Assembly: GCA_043774625.1 (NCBI GenBank)
Contig: JAYVTG010000033.1
Location: 1 to 24,841 of the forward strand
From: JAAFIP01 sp043774625
Lineage (GTDB): Bacteria; Pseudomonadota; Gammaproteobacteria; Burkholderiales; Burkholderiaceae_C
DNA length: 24,841 nucleotides
Reading direction: 5' to 3'
Shown here: positions 21,807 through 24,841 of the stretch, piece by piece
Numbering within the stretch: position 1 is the first letter of the stretch
Layout of the letters: the number at the start of each line of letters is the position of its first letter
Translations under genes and position numbers: made by a program
Notes under the pieces: generated by a model
Databases searched by the model: none
Told to the model about the DNA's origin: nothing
Seen by the model: the letters and a program-made list of their open reading frames with translations, nothing else

Positions 21807-22844
21807 ATGGCAAGCATTTACATTTATTCCCCCAGCAGCACCGTGCGCGACAAGGCTGCTTTCAAGCGCGGCGTGAAAAGGCTCAAGGCTTTAGGGCACA
21901 CGGTTGACTTGGACGAAGCCGCTTTGGCCAAGCACATGCGTTTTGCGGGTGACGACGCGACGCGCGTGGCTGCTATTGGCCGCGCTGCTGCCAGTGGTGC
22001 CGACGTGGTGTTGACAGCGCGCGGCGGCTACGGGTTGACGCGCATTTTGCAAGACATTGACTACAAAGCCATCGCCAAGTCCATAGACAAAGGCACAAAG
22101 TGGGTGGGCCTGAGCGACTTTGGCACCCTGCAAGCAGCCTTGCTTGCCAAAACCGGTGCCATCACCTGGGCAGGCCCGGCGGTAGCGGAAGACTTTGGCT
22201 GCGGCTATGCGGGCGCTGGCGATACAAGTGGTGCAAGTGGTGCAAGTGGTGCAAACAGCGAGCCAGACGACATTATGGAGGCCTGTTTTGATGATCTGGT
22301 GTGCGGCATTGGCGAGGGCACGGGCTGGCGCATGCCACTAGAAAAGCGCACGATTGCTGCATCAGCCAGCAAAACGGGTGCTACTAAATCAGTAGCTGCT
22401 CGCGCATATTCCACGATGGCATCAGACGAATTTACTGTTAAAAACGCGATTTTATGGGGTGGCAACCTGTGCGTGCTGACGGCACTCGTCGGCACGCCCT
22501 ATTTGCCCAAAATAGACAAAGGCATTTTGTTTTTTGAAGATGTGAGCGAACACCCCTACCGCATCGAACGCATGCTCACCACCTGGTTGAATGCAGGCAT
22601 TTTGCAAAAGCAAAAGGCGATTGTTCTGGGGCAATTTAGCAACTACAAACTGGTCAAGGGTTACGACAGCGGCTACACCCTGCAAGCCGTGGTGGACCGC
22701 CTGCGCACTCTCATCAAAGTGCCCATCTTCAACGGCCTGCCCTTTGGCCACGTGCCCACCAAGGTGTGCCTGCCCGTGGGTGCCAAGCTCAGCCTGCATG
22801 TGCAAGGGCGTGACGCGATGATGCTTTGGGGCGAGTTGGGCTAG
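21807..22844 (+). CDS. ldcA: LD-carboxypeptidase (peptidase S66 family)
   Basis: A 345-residue cytoplasmic peptidase predicted to cut the L-Lys/DAP-D-Ala bond of murein tetrapeptides during cell-wall recycling. The N-terminus I-Y-I-Y-S-P-S-S and the R-G-G-Y-G motif (72-76) are typical; the nucleophile Ser is S103 in G-L-S-D-F, the Glu is probably E244 in F-F-E-D-V-S-E, and the His H315 in G-H-V-P-T-K. The middle region (residues about 136-206) is longer than I expect: it holds a Thr-Ser-Gly-Ala run from a 9-bp tandem repeat and the stretch G-A-T-K-S-V-A-A-R-A-Y-S from a 42-bp repeat. It starts 29 bp after the tadA fusion stop and is probably cotranscribed with it. ATG 21807 is chosen because the family motif begins at residue 4; the longer open frame upstream overlaps tadA. 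Confidence 0.9.
   Translation: MASIYIYSPSSTVRDKAAFKRGVKRLKALGHTVDLDEAALAKHMRFAGDDATRVAAIGRAAASGADVVLTARGGYGLTRILQDIDYKAIAKSIDKGTKWVGLSDFGTLQAALLAKTGAITWAGPAVAEDFGCGYAGAGDTSGASGASGANSEPDDIMEACFDDLVCGIGEGTGWRMPLEKRTIAASASKTGATKSVAARAYSTMASDEFTVKNAILWGGNLCVLTALVGTPYLPKIDKGILFFEDVSEHPYRIERMLTTWLNAGILQKQKAIVLGQFSNYKLVKGYDSGYTLQAVVDRLRTLIKVPIFNGLPFGHVPTKVCLPVGAKLSLHVQGRDAMMLWGELG
22229..22255 (+). repeat. 9-bp tandem repeat in ldcA
   Basis: Three consecutive AAGTGGTGC units encode S-G-A-S-G-A-S-G-A (residues about 141-149). Nine-base units keep the frame when copy number changes. Confidence 0.8.
22379..22419 (+). repeat. 42-bp interspersed repeat, copy h, inside ldcA
   Basis: GTGCTA, spacer, CAGTAGCTGCTCGCGCA, TATTCCA, CGATGG. 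The part after the core matches copy e (TATTCCACG). Confidence 0.85.
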
Positions 22845-22888
22845 TATTTCTTGCATGTCTTTTGGCACACAAACACCGCTGGAAGGAA

Positions 22889-22955
22889 GGTGAGCGTGTG
22901 CTGTTGACGCGATTTATGGTATGCCCATCATGAGCGGCAAGAGCACACGCTCACC
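22889..22955. repeat. Perfect 14-bp inverted repeat upstream of vapBC
   Basis: GGTGAGCGTGTGCT (22889-22902) and its exact complement (22942-22955) are 39 bp apart. It lies 45 bp after the ldcA stop and may be a transcript-end hairpin, though no T run follows. Confidence 0.75.
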
Positions 22956-22973
22956 TGACGTACACAAGCCAGC

Positions 22974-23009
22974 CACGCTGATTTTTAGCGTCACACGTAT
23001 CATCAATTG
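22974..23009 (+). pseudogene. Possible livH fragment upstream of vapB
   Basis: From ACGCTGATTTTT to ATCATCAATT this matches, at about 29 of 34 positions, the intact permease gene at 23788-23821. It would read T-L-I-F-S-V-T-R-I-I-N, against T-L-I-F-G-V-T-R-I-V-N in the intact gene, then stops. The differences are all transitions, as expected for a diverged duplicate. Confidence 0.45.
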
Positions 23010-23019
23010 ATGATATAAA
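22998..23019 (+). promoter_or_regulatory. Palindromic operator and -10 element of vapBC
   Basis: TATCATCAATTGATGATA (22998-23015) is a perfect 18-bp palindrome. A TATAAA box (23014-23019) overlaps its right end and lies about 33 bp before the vapB start. This is the layout expected for autoregulation by a VapBC complex; the -35 is weak, as is common for repressed toxin-antitoxin promoters. Binding is inferred. Confidence 0.65.
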
Positions 23020-23051
23020 ATGCACCACTACCAACAACAACTGGAGTTGTG

Positions 23052-23261
23052 ATGCGTACTACCGTGAACCTGGACGACGACTTGCTGGAACGTGCCGCTT
23101 TTTTGACTGGTATCAGCGACCGCACGCCGCTTTTGCGCGAAAGTCTCAAAGCCCTCATTGCCCGAGAAAGTGCATTGCGGCTGGCACGCTTGGGTGCCAG
23201 CATGCCCACATTGGCAGACATTCCACGTCGTCGCAGCGAACCCGCTGCCAAGGCACGTTGA
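23052..23261 (+). CDS. vapB: VapB-type antitoxin
   Basis: A 69-residue protein. The start, M-R-T-T-V-N-L-D-D-D-L-L-E-R-A, is a ribbon-helix-helix DNA-binding segment of the VapB/MetJ-Arc type (short strand then two helices, ending near A-L-I-A-R-E-S-A). The C-terminal part (A-S-M-P-T-L-A-D-I-P-R-R-R) is the flexible arm that usually blocks the toxin. GGAG about 8 bp before ATG 23052 fixes the start. The stop is 3 bp before the vapC start, so the two are translated together. A palindrome over the promoter is the likely binding site. Confidence 0.88.
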   Translation: MRTTVNLDDDLLERAAFLTGISDRTPLLRESLKALIARESALRLARLGASMPTLADIPRRRSEPAAKAR

Positions 23262-23264
23262 ACG

Positions 23265-23654
23265 ATGACCAAGGGCCGCCTGGTGTTGGTAGACACTTCT
23301 GTATGGGTGCAGCATTTGCGCAGTGGCGACTCTGCGCTGGTGCAGCTATTACAGGCCGACAAAGTGCTGATGCACGACATGATTGTGGGCGAGCTGGCCT
23401 GCGGCAGTTTGAAAAACCGCGCTGATACTTTGCAAACGCTGCAAAGCTTGCGGTCTATCCGCGCAGCAGACCATGCAGAAGTGATGGCGATGCTGGACCA
23501 GCACCAACTGTTCAGCGCGGGCATTGGCTATGTAGACATACATTTGCTGACCGCTGCGCAGCTCAGCCCACACGCATGCCTGTACACCCTGGACAAACGT
23601 CTGCACGCACTGGCGCAGCGCTTGAATTTGGCTTTTGATGTGACCGTTCATTAA
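23265..23654 (+). CDS. vapC: VapC-type PIN-domain ribonuclease toxin
   Basis: A 129-residue PIN domain protein. The metal-binding acidic residues are in place: D10 in V-L-V-D-T-S-V-W, E43 in I-V-G-E-L-A-C-G, D91 in G-I-G-Y-V-D-I-H and D110 in L-Y-T-L-D-K-R-L. Members cut tRNA or other RNA when their antitoxin is lost. Full length and intact; pairs with vapB. The RNA target cannot be told from sequence. Confidence 0.93.
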   Translation: MTKGRLVLVDTSVWVQHLRSGDSALVQLLQADKVLMHDMIVGELACGSLKNRADTLQTLQSLRSIRAADHAEVMAMLDQHQLFSAGIGYVDIHLLTAAQLSPHACLYTLDKRLHALAQRLNLAFDVTVH

Positions 23655-23711
23655 CCGCGAAGCAATTCGAGCATGTCCCATATACCCCCAACATTTATAG
23701 CTTGGTAACCG

Positions 23712-24841
23712 ATGGGTTTTTTCGCTATCCAACTCTTTAACGGCCTGTCGCACGCCACCACGCTGTTTCTCATGGCGGCGGGGTTGACGCTGATTTTTGG
23801 CGTTACGCGCATCGTCAATTTTGCGCATGGCAGCTTTTACATGCTGGGGGCTTTGTTCACGGCGTATTGGGTTACCCAATGGTTCCCGGCCTGGGGTGAA
23901 AGCCCCTGGTTGTATGCCGCCGCCATGTTGCTGGGGGCCTTGTGCGCCGGTGGGGTGGGGGCTTTGGCCGAGCTGCTGCTGTTGCGCCGCATGTACGGCG
24001 TGCCCGAGCTGTACCAGCTGGTGGCCACCTTTGGCTTGACGCTGGCGATGTCCGACGCCATGCGTTTTGCTTTTGGACCGGGCGAGGTGTTTGCGCCGCG
24101 GTTTCCGGGGCTCAAGGGATCGATCGAATTGGCGGGCGAGTTTTTTCCGCAATACCAGTTGCTGACGCTGGCATTGGGGCCATTGGCCTGGCTGGGTTTG
24201 CACCTGCTGCTGTCCAAGACACGGTTTGGCCAGCGCCTGCGGGCCGCCACCCTGGACCGCGACATGCTGGCCGCCCTGGGGGTCAACCCGGCACCGCTGA
24301 TGCTGGCGGTGGTGGTGCTGGGCTGCTTTTTGGCCGGCCTGGGCGGCGCTTTGCAATTGCCGCGTGAACCAGCCACCCTGCAGATGGATGTGAATGTGGT
24401 GGTGGAGACCTTTGTGGTGGTCGTCACGGGGGGATTGGGCAGCGTGGCGGGCGCTTTTGTCGCAGCGCTCCTGATTGGCCTGATTCACGCTTTGGGTACG
24501 GCGTATTTTCCGCAGTCCACCTTGGTGCTGGTGTTTTTGACCATGGGTGTAGTGCTCGCAGTACGGCCTTCAGGACTGATGGGGCAGCCGGCCGACGCCG
24601 CGCCGCGTGAACTGCCACAGCGTTTTGTGCTGACGCCCACGTCAACACCGTCCATGGCCTTGGCGCTGCTGGCCATGGCTGTTTGCCTTGCTGCGTTCTG
24701 GTTTGCCGGTGAATACTGGCAGTCCCTGGTGATGGACGCCTTGATTCTGCTCATTTTTGGCATCAGCCTGCAGGCGGTGATGGCGCTGGGTGGTCTGGTG
24801 AGTTTTGGCCATGCCGCCTTTTTTGCCTTGGGCGCTTACGG
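23712..24841 (+). CDS. Fused LivH-LivM-type branched-chain amino acid ABC permease, 3' partial
   Basis: The frame from ATG 23712 stays open to the window edge (376 codons). Residues 1-295 or so form a full LivH-type permease: L-F-N-G-L-S-H-A-T near the start, L-T-L-I-F-G-V-T-R-I-V-N-F-A-H-G, the coupling segment R-A-A-T-L-D-R-D-M-L-A-A-L-G-V, and V-V-V-T-G-G-L-G-S-V-A-G-A-F. After a linker rich in Pro/Ala/Thr (about 296-315) a second permease begins: helix, then F-G-I-S-L-Q-A-V-M-A-L-G-G-L-V-S-F-G-H-A-A-F-F-A-L-G, which is the LivM start. Such LivHM fusions exist in proteobacteria and would pair with LivG/LivF ATPases downstream. It starts 57 bp after vapC; no clear ribosome binding site is seen. 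Substrate could also be urea or another small amide. Confidence 0.9.
   Translation, partial: MGFFAIQLFNGLSHATTLFLMAAGLTLIFGVTRIVNFAHGSFYMLGALFTAYWVTQWFPAWGESPWLYAAAMLLGALCAGGVGALAELLLLRRMYGVPELYQLVATFGLTLAMSDAMRFAFGPGEVFAPRFPGLKGSIELAGEFFPQYQLLTLALGPLAWLGLHLLLSKTRFGQRLRAATLDRDMLAALGVNPAPLMLAVVVLGCFLAGLGGALQLPREPATLQMDVNVVVETFVVVVTGGLGSVAGAFVAALLIGLIHALGTAYFPQSTLVLVFLTMGVVLAVRPSGLMGQPADAAPRELPQRFVLTPTSTPSMALALLAMAVCLAAFWFAGEYWQSLVMDALILLIFGISLQAVMALGGLVSFGHAAFFALGAY

Noticed and set aside
2149..22419. CRISPR array
   Set aside because: The repeats are scattered kilobases apart in both orientations, with no regular spacers or cas genes.
23349..24488. 379-codon minus-strand frame
   Set aside because: His/Gln-rich with no family motif, and lies opposite vapC and the liv permease, both of which have clear motifs.

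Overview
The window looks like a chromosomal segment of a betaproteobacterium, most likely a Burkholderiales/Comamonadaceae member (Rhodoferax/Polaromonas/Acidovorax-like). This rests on gene families that resemble that group (OplAH-type oxoprolinase, YejABEF, BMP-type nucleoside transporter, TRAP DctP remnant, Liv-type permease) and on a dense family of short repeats with the core TAGCTGCTTGCGCA. No species call is possible from sequence alone.

Layout: (1) 1-2031, 3' part of a C39-peptidase ABC exporter gene (+), cut by the window edge. (2) 2032-2616, a decayed spacer: one short repeat, a large palindrome with perfect 37-bp arms, and an internally deleted remnant of a TRAP DctP gene on the minus strand. 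(3) 2617-6315, a fused hydantoinase A/B (5-oxoprolinase-type) gene (+) carrying an extra palindromic in-frame segment. (4) 6316-6571, a convergent junction with a palindromic element. (5) 6572-11249, a tightly overlapping minus-strand operon for a BMP-type ABC transporter: lipoprotein, double ATPase, two permeases. (6) 11326-12381, a divergent adenosine deaminase gene (+). Together 5 and 6 suggest nucleoside uptake and deamination. (7) 12382-13777, another palindromic element, a terminator, a secreted helix-hairpin-helix protein with a Lys/Ala tail (-), and a remnant of an alpha/beta hydrolase gene (-). (8) 13778-19301, a yejABEF-type peptide/microcin C ABC operon (+). (9) 19331-20176, a class-3-like lipase (-). 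(10) 20323-21777, a TadA tRNA deaminase fused to a full-length haloalkane dehalogenase-like domain (+), then an LD-carboxypeptidase (21807-22844, +). (11) 23052-23654, a vapBC toxin-antitoxin pair with a perfect 18-bp palindrome over its promoter. (12) 23712 to the end, a fused LivH-LivM-type branched-chain amino acid permease, cut by the window edge.

The most unusual signal is not a gene but a set of short repeats. About 42 bp long, the main repeat occurs eight times in 24.8 kb, in both orientations. Four copies lie inside open, apparently functional genes (oplAH, yejF, tadA fusion, ldcA), where they are translated in frame, and a fifth supplies the stop codon of oplAH. A second family of roughly 90-bp palindromes has a shared core but exchangeable outer arms; two of its three copies sit between convergent genes. 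A third palindrome type is inserted in frame in oplAH. These look like small non-autonomous elements that have spread through both spacers and coding sequence.
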